A DNA stretch of 17,373 bases, taken from positions 7,112 to 24,484 of the forward strand of contig PLXT01000063.1 of assembly GCA_003151535.1 (NCBI GenBank), written 5' to 3'. Every line of letters starts with the position of its first letter. Positions within the stretch are counted from its first letter, which is position 1. Both the position numbers and the translations under genes were made by a program. Under the pieces are notes generated by a model. The model was not told where the DNA came from. It saw only the letters and a program-made list of their open reading frames with translations, and did not search any database. This DNA comes from Methanobacterium sp. Lineage in GTDB: Archaea; Methanobacteriota; Methanobacteria; Methanobacteriales; Methanobacteriaceae. Below, in pieces: positions 1 to 6,897 of this stretch.

Positions 1-74
1 ACTGCAATAATACTGTAAGCCATAACCTCGGGTGTAGTTACGGTAGTTGTGGTTGTGGTTACTGTAGATATCAT
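1..74 (-). CDS. Thr-rich hypothetical protein, N-terminal fragment (cut by window edge)
   Basis: Reading the minus strand from ATG at 74-72, the frame stays open to the window edge for 24 codons: MISTVTTTTTTVTTPEVMAY, then a hydrophobic start (SIIA). I do not recognise the family. What is visible is a run of Thr and Val followed by what may be the first residues of a membrane segment. A good archaeal promoter (TATA-like ATTATATACT at 97-106 with a purine-rich GGAAAC just upstream) is centred about 28 bases before the ATG. This is the spacing expected for a leaderless transcript and supports the start. There is no clear Shine-Dalgarno sequence. It lies downstream of, and on the same strand as, the two DUF1616 genes. 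Confidence 0.5.
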   Translation of the reverse strand, partial: MISTVTTTTTTVTTPEVMAYSIIA

Positions 75-96
75 AGTATTATGATCTAATAATTGT

Positions 97-112
97 AGTA
101 TATAATGTTTCC
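97..112 (-). promoter_or_regulatory. TATA/BRE promoter of the left-edge gene
   Basis: On the minus strand, GGAAAC followed by ATTATATACT resembles an archaeal BRE plus TATA box. The box centre is about 28 bases from the ATG at 74, so transcription would start at or next to the start codon (leaderless). This is a pattern match only. Confidence 0.45.
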
Positions 113-193
113 TATTTCTTCCTCACCATATTGTGATGCATTTCACAAAAAAAATGTTTATATATGATTTTAAACGAAACAATCAGTGGAATC

Positions 194-217
194 AGTTTGT
201 TTGATATCAAACAAACT
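194..217. repeat. 24-bp perfect palindrome in the intergenic region
   Basis: The arm AGTTTGTTTGAT is followed directly by its exact reverse complement ATCAAACAAACT, with no spacer, and then by TTTT on the plus strand. It lies between the stop of the DUF1616 gene (294) and the promoter of the left-edge gene. It could be an operator for a dimeric regulator or a transcription terminator. A similar sequence (TTTGTTTAGTATCAAA, minus strand, 3552-3537) abuts the TATA box of the upstream DUF1616 gene, which favours a protein-binding site. The rest of the 75-293 gap holds a TATA-like TTTATATATG on the plus strand near 157-166 with no gene behind it. Confidence 0.5.
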
Positions 218-293
218 TTTAATATAAATCCATTATCAAAATGATTCTTAATTTAAGATATGAATATTAAATATATTAAATGTCTGTCACGTT

Positions 294-1577
294 TTATACT
301 ACATTCACAAATAAATGAAGGGATCTATACACATTTGTATTATCCGGTAATTTATACAATAAAAATTGTATTGTCTTATTTCCTGCAGTACTTGATGAAA
401 ATGAGTAGGGTATCTCAGTCTTATTACCATCTGTTAGTGTAATATTTTGATTACTCATAACCGTACCATTTGAAGTTACAACTAAATTATAATCAACTGT
501 TTGGTACTCATGGTTTACAATACCTATTATCACACTGGCATTCTGTCCTACAGTTAAATTTGTAGGGTAACCCGATGCTTGTCCTCCTGGACCTAAAATA
601 TAAAATTCTGTGAATGTTTCACCCTGTTTAGGTTTGATAATTATATATGCAGTTGTACCTATAGCTAAGATTATTGATAATATTAAGATTATTGAAAGGA
701 TTTTACTTGTTTTTGATTCACCTTTGAATGACTCTTTAATTGAACTTATGAATCCACCGAAGTTTACATAGAATTTTTCATCTTCTGGAACTCTTCTTCT
801 GCGGATGTATGCAATGAGAACCATTATTATTGTAAATGCGGATAATGAGATTAGTATTGGTGTTAACTTAATCCCCCATGATGTGTAGTTAAGTGCTAAT
901 CCTATTAATGGTGTTACAGCAAGACTCAAACCAAAACTCAAAGCAGCCCGTTCAATACCATCCAAATCCCCCTTTTTAGGAAACAATGCTGCAATTAATG
1001 AATAACCCGGTATGAACAGGATTAAAAATAGTCCTAAAATTGTTCTAATAAAAGTTTCATTCAACTTAGGAGTTACAATAAATATAATAGCCAATAGGGT
1101 GGTTAAAAATATTAATAATAGATCCTTTGATACGAAACTTCTTTTTTCAATATCTTCTTCTTTTTCAATATCTTCTTCTTTTTCAATATCTTCTTCTTTT
1201 TCAATATCTTCTTCTTTTGAATTTCTCCAATTTCCTTCTAAAGCATCGATGGATAGTAGGATCGTCAAAATTCCAATTAAAAGGAATGCACTTGTTAAAT
1301 TTATTCCTAGAATTTTAATGTTGATTATTAATATTAAAAGAAGAGTTAACAAAACACTTAATATAATGCTCCCAATGATACGTTTCAACAATCCTAGATC
1401 ATCTTTCAGAGGATATGTGGCTGCCATAAATGCATAACCTGGTAAAAACAGTGCAAGAGGTATATATGAAATTATATTAAGTGGATATTTAATTAAAGGA
1501 TATATAATTATGGATATAATGGATATAATGGTTAATATGATTACTAGTATAATGTCTTTACGGAATGGATTTTTCAT
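294..1577 (-). CDS. DUF1616 family membrane protein, 427 aa
   Basis: This is a predicted multi-pass membrane protein with an exposed C-terminal domain. The N-terminal third has about four hydrophobic segments and the motif FLPGYAFMAATYPLKDDL (about residues 43-60). A charged linker carries four copies of EEDIEK. A second membrane module repeats the motif as IPGYSLIAALFPKKGDLDG. A last membrane segment (about 296-315) leads into a ~110-residue Asn/Thr-rich domain typical of the DUF1616 C-terminus and presumably outside the cell. The function of DUF1616 is not known; the family is common in methanogens. The ATG is preceded by AGAGGCACATAA, giving a GAGG ribosome binding site. The neighbouring gene at 1710-3479 is a paralog with almost the same start and C-terminal domain, so the pair arose by duplication. 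Confidence 0.85.
   Translation of the reverse strand: MKNPFRKDIILVIILTIISIISIIIYPLIKYPLNIISYIPLALFLPGYAFMAATYPLKDDLGLLKRIIGSIILSVLLTLLLILIINIKILGINLTSAFLLIGILTILLSIDALEGNWRNSKEEDIEKEEDIEKEEDIEKEEDIEKRSFVSKDLLLIFLTTLLAIIFIVTPKLNETFIRTILGLFLILFIPGYSLIAALFPKKGDLDGIERAALSFGLSLAVTPLIGLALNYTSWGIKLTPILISLSAFTIIMVLIAYIRRRRVPEDEKFYVNFGGFISSIKESFKGESKTSKILSIILILSIILAIGTTAYIIIKPKQGETFTEFYILGPGGQASGYPTNLTVGQNASVIIGIVNHEYQTVDYNLVVTSNGTVMSNQNITLTDGNKTEIPYSFSSSTAGNKTIQFLLYKLPDNTNVYRSLHLFVNVV
1143..1218. repeat. 18-bp tandem repeat, four copies, inside the DUF1616 gene
   Basis: The unit CAATATCTTCTTCTTTTT starts at 1148, 1166, 1184 and 1202, so the period is exactly 18 bases. It encodes (EEDIEK)4 on the minus strand, in the cytosolic linker between two membrane modules. 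Because the period is a multiple of three, changes in copy number would lengthen or shorten the linker without breaking the frame. The paralog at 1710-3479 has no such repeat. Confidence 0.9.
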
Positions 1578-1709
1578 TTATGTGCCTCTGTCTTAAGTAA
1601 TTGTAAATGTATTCATAAAAGAATTTGATAGTTGTGAAATAAAATGATATTTATAATATATTAGTATGTAAATCAACTATTTTAGAATTATTCCACTATA
1701 ACTTCTATT

Positions 1710-3479
1710 TTAAACCATGTTTACATAAATATACTGTGATCTGTAAATGTTTGTATTGTCCGGCATTTTATAGAGTAAAAACTCAATTTTCTTATAACCT
1801 ACAGAACCTGCAGTAAATGTATATGGGATCTCTTTATTTTCACCGTTTGTCAGTGTTAAATTCTGTTCACTTATAACCACACCATCTGAAGTAACAACCA
1901 AATTATAATTAACCGTTTCAGATTCATTGTTTACAATGCCTAATACCACCGTACCATTTTTTCCAACCGCCAAATTAGTTGGATAAACAGATGCATTACC
2001 AACAGGACTTAAAAGGTTAAACTCAGTTGATCCAGACTGATTAGGCGTGAAAATAATGTAAACAGCAGTTGAAATAGTCAATACAATTGATAAGATTAAT
2101 ATTATTGTTAAAATTTTCCTAGTTTTAGATCCAGAGAAGTTAACATAAAATCTTTCATCATCTGCTACTCTTTTCCTTCTTATATATCCTATTAAGACCA
2201 TTAATAATGTAAAAACTGAAAATGTAATTGATAACGATTTCAAACTAATTATAACTTGTGTAGAATAAGTTAAAAACAATATGATTGCTAAACCGATTAA
2301 AGGAAAACCAAAACTCAGCGATAAACGCTCAACACCATCTAAATAATCCCTCTTAGGAAATATAACAGAAACTATAGCATATCCCGGTAAAAATAATATT
2401 AATATTATCCCCAAAATGGGTTCATAAATAGAATTGTTTAATATTGGATTTAAAATATATACAATGGATATAACAGTTATAATGGCTATTAATAAAAGAT
2501 CCAACGATTTAAAACGTGTTTTAGAGCTCTTCTGTAAATCAGGCTCCTTAGTCAGAAATTTACTAGATCCTTGCTCATTGTGAAGTATAGCCAACTTTTT
2601 ATCATCCTTAATGAGTTTATTACTGATTGGACTTTTGGATTCTACTTTCTCATATTCAACTTCTTTTTTTGTAACATCATATTTTTTACCAGTATGTTTT
2701 CCTATTTTTGGGGTATTTATTCTCCTTAAAATTGTTATTATACACATTAATCCTATAAATATTGATAAAATACTTGTAAAAACAAGTGATGGTCCTTCTA
2801 TTAGGTCGAATTTTAGGAGTTGATACGATGCAATAAATAGTACTATCCCGAAGATCAAGGTGAGAAGTAACCTTTTAGCTTTAAGTTGTTTTCTTGGTAT
2901 TAAAGCAGCCCAAAATGCGTAGCCAGAAACCATGAATATTAATAAATAACTAAAAACAAATTTCAAATTATAAATGAAAAAGCTCACGATGTATGCTATG
3001 GGTATTGACAGAACAGCCAGAGAAAGAATTGTCAAAAATATAACTATATAAATATCTTTAAATGAATGATGAATATTATAAATCTCTATTTCTTCCGGGT
3101 ATCTAACATCATCTCCTACTGAATTCCTCATATATCCTTCTAAAGCATCGATAGATAATATGATGGTCAAAATTCCAATTAAAAGAAATACACTTGAAAA
3201 ACTTATTCCAACGATCTGATAATAGGATATCAATAATAAAATAAGAGCTAACAAACCACTTATAACGATACTTCCCAAGATTCGTTTGAACATGCTCAAA
3301 TCATCTTTCAGAGGATATGTGGCTGTCATAAATGCGTAACCCGGTAAAAACAATCCTAAGAGTAAGTATGAAACGATATTAATAGAATATTTACTTAATG
3401 GGAATAAAACTATGCAAAACATGGATACAACTGTTAACAAAATTATCAGCACAATGCCTTTAGGGAATGGTTTTTTCAT
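1710..3479 (-). CDS. DUF1616 family membrane protein, 589 aa, with an extra internal module
   Basis: This is a paralog of the 294-1577 product. The first ~120 residues and the C-terminal ~140 residues match it closely. The PGYA-type motif that marks the DUF1616 membrane module occurs three times here: LPGYAFMTATYPLKDDL near residue 44, the diverged VSGYAFWAALIPRKQ near 185, and LPGYAIVSVIFPKRDYLDG near 368. The shorter paralog has it twice. A Lys/Glu-rich cytosolic linker (about 255-325) separates the second and third modules. The protein ends in a membrane segment followed by an Asn/Thr-rich, presumably external domain. The start ATG has AGAGG 8-12 bases upstream, in a context (ATAGAGGAACATGA) nearly identical to that of its paralog. 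The molecular role is unknown. No gene is visible in the 132-base gap to the next gene. Confidence 0.85.
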   Translation of the reverse strand: MKKPFPKGIVLIILLTVVSMFCIVLFPLSKYSINIVSYLLLGLFLPGYAFMTATYPLKDDLSMFKRILGSIVISGLLALILLLISYYQIVGISFSSVFLLIGILTIILSIDALEGYMRNSVGDDVRYPEEIEIYNIHHSFKDIYIVIFLTILSLAVLSIPIAYIVSFFIYNLKFVFSYLLIFMVSGYAFWAALIPRKQLKAKRLLLTLIFGIVLFIASYQLLKFDLIEGPSLVFTSILSIFIGLMCIITILRRINTPKIGKHTGKKYDVTKKEVEYEKVESKSPISNKLIKDDKKLAILHNEQGSSKFLTKEPDLQKSSKTRFKSLDLLLIAIITVISIVYILNPILNNSIYEPILGIILILFLPGYAIVSVIFPKRDYLDGVERLSLSFGFPLIGLAIILFLTYSTQVIISLKSLSITFSVFTLLMVLIGYIRRKRVADDERFYVNFSGSKTRKILTIILILSIVLTISTAVYIIFTPNQSGSTEFNLLSPVGNASVYPTNLAVGKNGTVVLGIVNNESETVNYNLVVTSDGVVISEQNLTLTNGENKEIPYTFTAGSVGYKKIEFLLYKMPDNTNIYRSQYIYVNMV

Positions 3480-3525
3480 TCATGTTCCTCTATCTATCAG
3501 TAATCAATAATGTATAATGCTTTTA

Positions 3526-3552
3526 TCTGTTATATATTTGATACTAAACAAA
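3526..3552 (-). promoter_or_regulatory. Promoter of the 589-aa DUF1616 gene with possible operator
   Basis: On the minus strand, TTTGTTTAGTATCAAA runs directly into the TATA-like AAATATATAACAG. The TATA centre (about 3535) would place the transcription start near 3509, leaving a ~30-base leader that contains the GAGG ribosome binding site. The first 16 bases match 14 of 16 positions of the palindrome at 196-211. Confidence 0.45.
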
Positions 3553-3727
3553 TTAATTCTGTAAAAAATCATTATCAAATTAAAACTTGAATTCAAATAT
3601 TCCATTAATTAGTTTTAACAAGTCCATTTGGAGTTACATAACAAATTATTAGCATAATCATTATTTATATTTAGACTAAAAATGTGATATTTACTATTAA
3701 TTATAATTTTTTTTATAATACAATATT

Positions 3728-3738
3728 TTTAAATATAC
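3728..3738 (+). promoter_or_regulatory. TATA box of the lasso kinase-cyclase operon
   Basis: TTTAAATATAC is centred about 24 bases before the ATG at 3757. That is close to the spacing of an archaeal TATA box from its transcription start, so the operon may have a leaderless mRNA. No Shine-Dalgarno sequence precedes the ATG, which agrees. The rest of the 3480-3756 gap is AT-rich and shows no gene. Confidence 0.45.
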
Positions 3739-3756
3739 TGAATAGTAATTATTAAT

Positions 3757-4674
3757 ATGGCATCTGTTAAATCAAATGATTTAAGCTTCAAATATGAAGC
3801 ATTTGGACTAAAAATTCATTCTGTAATACCACTACCTGAATTAATACCATCAGAATCAGAAACAGCAGATATAACCATTTATTTAGGTGAAGTTGATTTG
3901 CCTATTGAAGATGTACTGAACGAAGAGATAAGTTATAAAGTTACAAAAAATACTATATATAGATTTTGGGACGTAATAGGCAAATTCAAAATAACTAAGA
4001 GTTCAATAATTATAGATGCTGCACATGGAGTAAATAAAACAATTTTAGAATATTTTCTTCTTGGATCAGTATTTGCAACACTCCTACGTCTGAGAGGTTT
4101 ATTTGTACTACACGCCAGCTCTGTGAATATAAACGGTTCAGCAATAGCATTTTCAGGATTTAAGGGCTATGGAAAATCAACAACAGCCATGGCATTTTAC
4201 AATGAAGGATATCCTATAGTAGCAGATGATTACATAACAATAGAATTTGATGATAATAACATTCCACTCATCTCTCCAGGATTTCCAAGCTTAAGGCTTT
4301 CACCTAAATCCCGAGAAGTTATGGGTTTACATTTAGAAGAATCCACCTTAAACTTAGAAATAATCGGTAAAACATATGCGTCTGTTCCAGCATCCTTTTC
4401 TAATAATAAAATACCACTAAAAAAGATTTATATTCTACAGAGAGGTAAAGAATCTAAAATAATTGATCTAAAACCTCAGGAAGCTTTTATAGAACTTGTC
4501 AAAAATACATTTGGAATTCACATGTTTTCCAAATTAGAACTTCCAGATAATTTCTTTCAGTGTGAAAAAATTGTTAAAAACGTAGATATATCCATTTTGG
4601 AAATATCAGATTCTCTTGAAAAAATATATAAAGTTGTAAGGATAGTTAAAGAAGATATTGGGGACAGATTATGA
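3757..4674 (+). CDS. HPr-kinase-like lasso peptide precursor kinase (K)
   Basis: This 305-aa protein resembles the C-terminal kinase domain of HPr kinase/phosphorylase. LHASSV (118-123) is followed by a Walker A loop, GFKGYGKST (134-142), and the acidic motif ADD (156-158) expected for metal binding and catalysis. It lacks the N-terminal sensor domain of true HPr kinases, and no HPr or sugar phosphotransferase gene is nearby. Instead its stop overlaps the start of the lasso cyclase gene by 4 bases (ATGA), so the two are co-translated. In Bacillales lasso clusters of the paeninodin type, homologous kinases phosphorylate the C-terminal Ser of the precursor. The precursor here (6692-6820) also ends in Ser. 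The role as precursor kinase is therefore inferred from family, context and substrate. Confidence 0.82.
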   Translation: MASVKSNDLSFKYEAFGLKIHSVIPLPELIPSESETADITIYLGEVDLPIEDVLNEEISYKVTKNTIYRFWDVIGKFKITKSSIIIDAAHGVNKTILEYFLLGSVFATLLRLRGLFVLHASSVNINGSAIAFSGFKGYGKSTTAMAFYNEGYPIVADDYITIEFDDNNIPLISPGFPSLRLSPKSREVMGLHLEESTLNLEIIGKTYASVPASFSNNKIPLKKIYILQRGKESKIIDLKPQEAFIELVKNTFGIHMFSKLELPDNFFQCEKIVKNVDISILEISDSLEKIYKVVRIVKEDIGDRL

Positions 4675-6578
4675 GTGCTATAACAGGGATATTCTACAGG
4701 GACGGGCGAAAAGTTAAACTGGAACTAATTAAAAAGATTAACGACAAGCTTTCGCATCGAGGACCAGACGGATCTGAAGTCTGGGTTGATGGATCGGTTG
4801 CATTAGGCCATCAAATGCTGTGGACAACATCCGAATCTTTGCATGAGAAGCTTCCCTTTTATGATGAGAAAGCAGGTTTAATTATCACTGCTGATGCTCG
4901 GATAGATAATCGTAAGGAACTATCAGAAGAATTAAAGATTGAAAACAAGGTGGATGTATCTGACAGTTATTACATCTTGAAATCTTACGAAAAATGGGGT
5001 GAAAAATGTCCTGAATATTTACTGGGAGATTTTGCATTTGCTATTTGGGATGAAAATGAAGAGAAATTGTTTTGTGCAAGGGATCATATGGGTGTGAAAC
5101 CATTTTATTACTATTTATCTGATGAAATATTTGTTTTCTCCACAGAAATAAAAGCTCTCTTTATAATCTCTGAAGTTCCTAATTATATAAATGAACTTAA
5201 AGTTGCATATTATTTAATGCAAGTTTTTACAGATAAAAAATTAACATTTTATAAGAATATTTTCAGTCTAACAGCAGCATATTCATTAACTATTGGTAAA
5301 AATAATAAGCGTAAGCAAAAATATTGGGAGATTGATCAAGAATCTAAAATAATAATGAATTCAGAAGAAGATTATATCAATGCTTTTCGCAATATTTTTG
5401 CAGAAGCAGTTAACTGCCGATTGAGAAGTGCTTTTCCAATAGGATTCGAATTAAGTGGAGGTTTAGATTCATCTTCAGTAGTCTGTATGGCTAAAGATAT
5501 CTTAAAAAATAAAAATTCATGTAAAGATGAAGTTAACACTTACTCAATGATTTTTGATGACATTCCTCAAGCAGATGAAAGTTATTACATTAATAAAGTA
5601 GTCAATAGTGAGGGAATTAATTCTCATTTTATTCGCAGTGATAGAATCAGTCCATTAGAAAAAATGGAATCTTATTTATATTGTCAAGATCAGCCGTTTT
5701 ATACTATAAATATGGCGATTCTTTCTAATATGTATAAAAAAATGCAAAAAGATAATATGAGGATAATTATAGGGGGAAGTGGAGGTGACGAAATTATTTC
5801 ACATGGAGCTAATTATCTTCGCGATCTTGCAGTCACCTTTAAATGGAAAAAACTTATAAATGAAATTTATAATACTTCTAAACATAGTAAACATAACTTT
5901 TCCAATTTATTGCTTCAATTAGTACTGATTCCTTTGATACCTACTACTTTAAAAAAATTTTTGATTAAGATATTGTATTTAGTTAAAAATAATGAAAAAG
6001 AAGATTTTATATTAAATAAAAATTTTACAAAAATAAATGGTAGTGAAAACTATTTAAAAAGCCTCAGTTTTACTTCACTTATAAATGAAGCCAAAACTGC
6101 CAGAAAGCACCATTATTTCATGATTAGCAGATTTTCTCATCAATATACATTAGAAATGCAAGATCGAATTGCGGCAGCTTTTTCTATTGAGAACAGACAT
6201 CCTTTTTTTGATAAGAGGCTTGTTGAATTTTGTTATTCTATACCTGACGATATGAAGTTCAGATCAGGATGGGTCAGATACATTCATCGTATTTCTATGG
6301 AAAATATTTTACCTAAAGAAATCCAATGGCGTCATTCAAAAAAATTTTTTACTCCTGTACTTCAAAAGAACTTTCTAATATATGAAAAAAATATTTTAAA
6401 TGAAATTTTTTCAACAGATAATTCCTTATTGGATAAGTATATTAATTTGGATATTATAGAAAAAATCTATAATAAATATAAGTCTACAAATAAAAGCGAA
6501 AATTTAAGGGAATTATGGCTTGTTACGATATTATATTTGTGGTTAAAAGATCATACTAATTTTTCAAAAACAAATTGA
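4671..6578 (+). CDS. Lasso peptide cyclase (C), asparagine synthetase B-like
   Basis: This 635-aa protein has an N-terminal class II amidotransferase-like domain (about 1-200, with SHRGPDGS at 28-35) and a C-terminal ATP-dependent synthetase domain. The ATP loop SGGLDSS is at 262-268, GGSGGDE at 368-374 and SIENRHPFFD at 505-514. True asparagine synthetases begin Met-Cys, the Cys being the glutaminase nucleophile. Here residue 2 is Ser (MSAITGIF), so glutamine cannot be used in that way, as in lasso cyclases. The expected reaction is adenylation of an Asp/Glu side chain in the precursor core and macrolactam formation with the new N-terminal Gly. The start overlaps the kinase stop by 4 bases. 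The gene is convergent with the precursor gene. Asparagine synthesis is the alternative, made unlikely by Ser2 and by the neighbouring B1, B2 and D genes. Confidence 0.9.
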   Translation: MSAITGIFYRDGRKVKLELIKKINDKLSHRGPDGSEVWVDGSVALGHQMLWTTSESLHEKLPFYDEKAGLIITADARIDNRKELSEELKIENKVDVSDSYYILKSYEKWGEKCPEYLLGDFAFAIWDENEEKLFCARDHMGVKPFYYYLSDEIFVFSTEIKALFIISEVPNYINELKVAYYLMQVFTDKKLTFYKNIFSLTAAYSLTIGKNNKRKQKYWEIDQESKIIMNSEEDYINAFRNIFAEAVNCRLRSAFPIGFELSGGLDSSSVVCMAKDILKNKNSCKDEVNTYSMIFDDIPQADESYYINKVVNSEGINSHFIRSDRISPLEKMESYLYCQDQPFYTINMAILSNMYKKMQKDNMRIIIGGSGGDEIISHGANYLRDLAVTFKWKKLINEIYNTSKHSKHNFSNLLLQLVLIPLIPTTLKKFLIKILYLVKNNEKEDFILNKNFTKINGSENYLKSLSFTSLINEAKTARKHHYFMISRFSHQYTLEMQDRIAAAFSIENRHPFFDKRLVEFCYSIPDDMKFRSGWVRYIHRISMENILPKEIQWRHSKKFFTPVLQKNFLIYEKNILNEIFSTDNSLLDKYINLDIIEKIYNKYKSTNKSENLRELWLVTILYLWLKDHTNFSKTN

Positions 6579-6611
6579 AATTTTTAATGATATTTAGTTT
6601 TAGATATAAAA

Positions 6612-6658
6612 TTTCTAAAATTCAAAAGATACATAAAAAAAAATTGCTATTTTAGAAA
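6612..6658. terminator. Inverted repeat between the convergent cyclase and precursor genes
   Basis: TTTCTAAAAT (6612-6621) and ATTTTAGAAA (6649-6658) are perfect 10-bp arms with a 27-base loop. Its position between convergent genes suggests a shared termination region, but the stem is AT-rich and weak, so this is tentative. Confidence 0.3.
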
Positions 6659-6668
6659 CCAATTAAAT

Positions 6669-6678
6669 AAAAAAAAAA
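6669..6678 (-). terminator. Poly-T terminator of the precursor gene
   Basis: Ten consecutive T on the minus strand lie 13 bases after the precursor stop codon. Archaeal RNA polymerase commonly terminates at such T-runs without a hairpin, so the precursor mRNA probably ends here. Confidence 0.5.
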
Positions 6679-6691
6679 TTTGTTTATAAAA

Positions 6692-6820
6692 TTAGGATAC
6701 TACATTACCCCCGTGTTGATCAGCATCATCATAAGTAGATCCAGCCCCTTTTGTAATATTTTTTAAATTACCATATGTCTTTAATATCGGTTTTTTATAA
6801 ATTTTCATTTTTTTATTCAT
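6692..6820 (-). CDS. Lasso peptide precursor (A), 42 aa
   Basis: The minus-strand ATG at 6820-6818 opens a 42-codon frame ending in TAA at 6694-6692. The leader (residues 1-24) contains YKKPILKTYGNLKNITK, which fits the lasso leader pattern Y-x2-P-x-L-x3-G-x5-T-x at every fixed position: Tyr8, Pro11, Leu13, Gly17 and Thr23 in the penultimate leader position. The predicted core is GAGSTYDDADQHGGNVVS (18 aa). Gly1 would supply the amine. Asp8 (8-residue ring) is the most likely acceptor, and Asp7 (7-residue ring) is possible. The tail is 10 residues and ends in Ser18, a candidate site for the kinase encoded at 3757-4674. An AGGAAG ribosome binding site sits 8 bases before the ATG. It has its own TATA box and a poly-T end, so it is probably transcribed alone and strongly. 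ATG at 6808 is an alternative start that would still keep the whole motif. Confidence 0.9.
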   Translation of the reverse strand: MNKKMKIYKKPILKTYGNLKNITKGAGSTYDDADQHGGNVVS

Positions 6821-6856
6821 TGATATAACTTCCTATGCTCCAATTTTAAAGTTTTA

Positions 6857-6866
6857 CATATAAAAA
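6857..6866 (-). promoter_or_regulatory. TATA box of the lasso precursor gene
   Basis: TTTTTATATG on the minus strand is centred about 42 bases before the ATG. This predicts a transcription start near 6836 and a short leader holding the AGGAAG site (6834-6829). An 18-bp inverted repeat lies directly upstream. Confidence 0.45.
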
Positions 6867-6870
6867 TATT

Positions 6871-6888
6871 ATGGAGAACATTCTCCAT
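6871..6888. repeat. Inverted repeat upstream of the precursor promoter
   Basis: ATGGAGAACATTCTCCAT is two perfect 8-bp arms around a 2-base spacer. It sits 10 bases past the adhesin stop codon and directly upstream of the precursor TATA box. It could be a regulator-binding site controlling the precursor, or a hairpin that ends adhesin transcription (on the minus strand it is followed by AATATTTTT). It could serve as both. Confidence 0.55.
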
Positions 6889-6897
6889 TTCTTTTTT

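Noticed and set aside
157..220. A small RNA starting after TTTATATATG and ending at the palindrome plus TTTT
   Set aside because: The predicted transcript would be only about 30 bases. The geometry is suggestive but unsupported by anything else.
260..442. Plus-strand 60-codon frame over the end of the first DUF1616 gene
   Set aside because: It overlaps the conserved C-terminal coding region on the other strand and has no recognisable features.
1012..1437. Plus-strand 141-codon frame with repeated FSISSS
   Set aside because: It is the complement of the EEDIEK tandem repeat in the DUF1616 gene, which is clearly the real coding strand.
3757..4674. True HPr kinase/phosphorylase of a sugar phosphotransferase system
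   Set aside because: There is no N-terminal sensor domain, no HPr or PTS gene nearby, and tight coupling to a lasso cyclase.
4671..6578. Ordinary asparagine synthetase B
   Set aside because: The nucleophilic Cys2 is replaced by Ser, and lasso B1, B2, D and a matching precursor are present.
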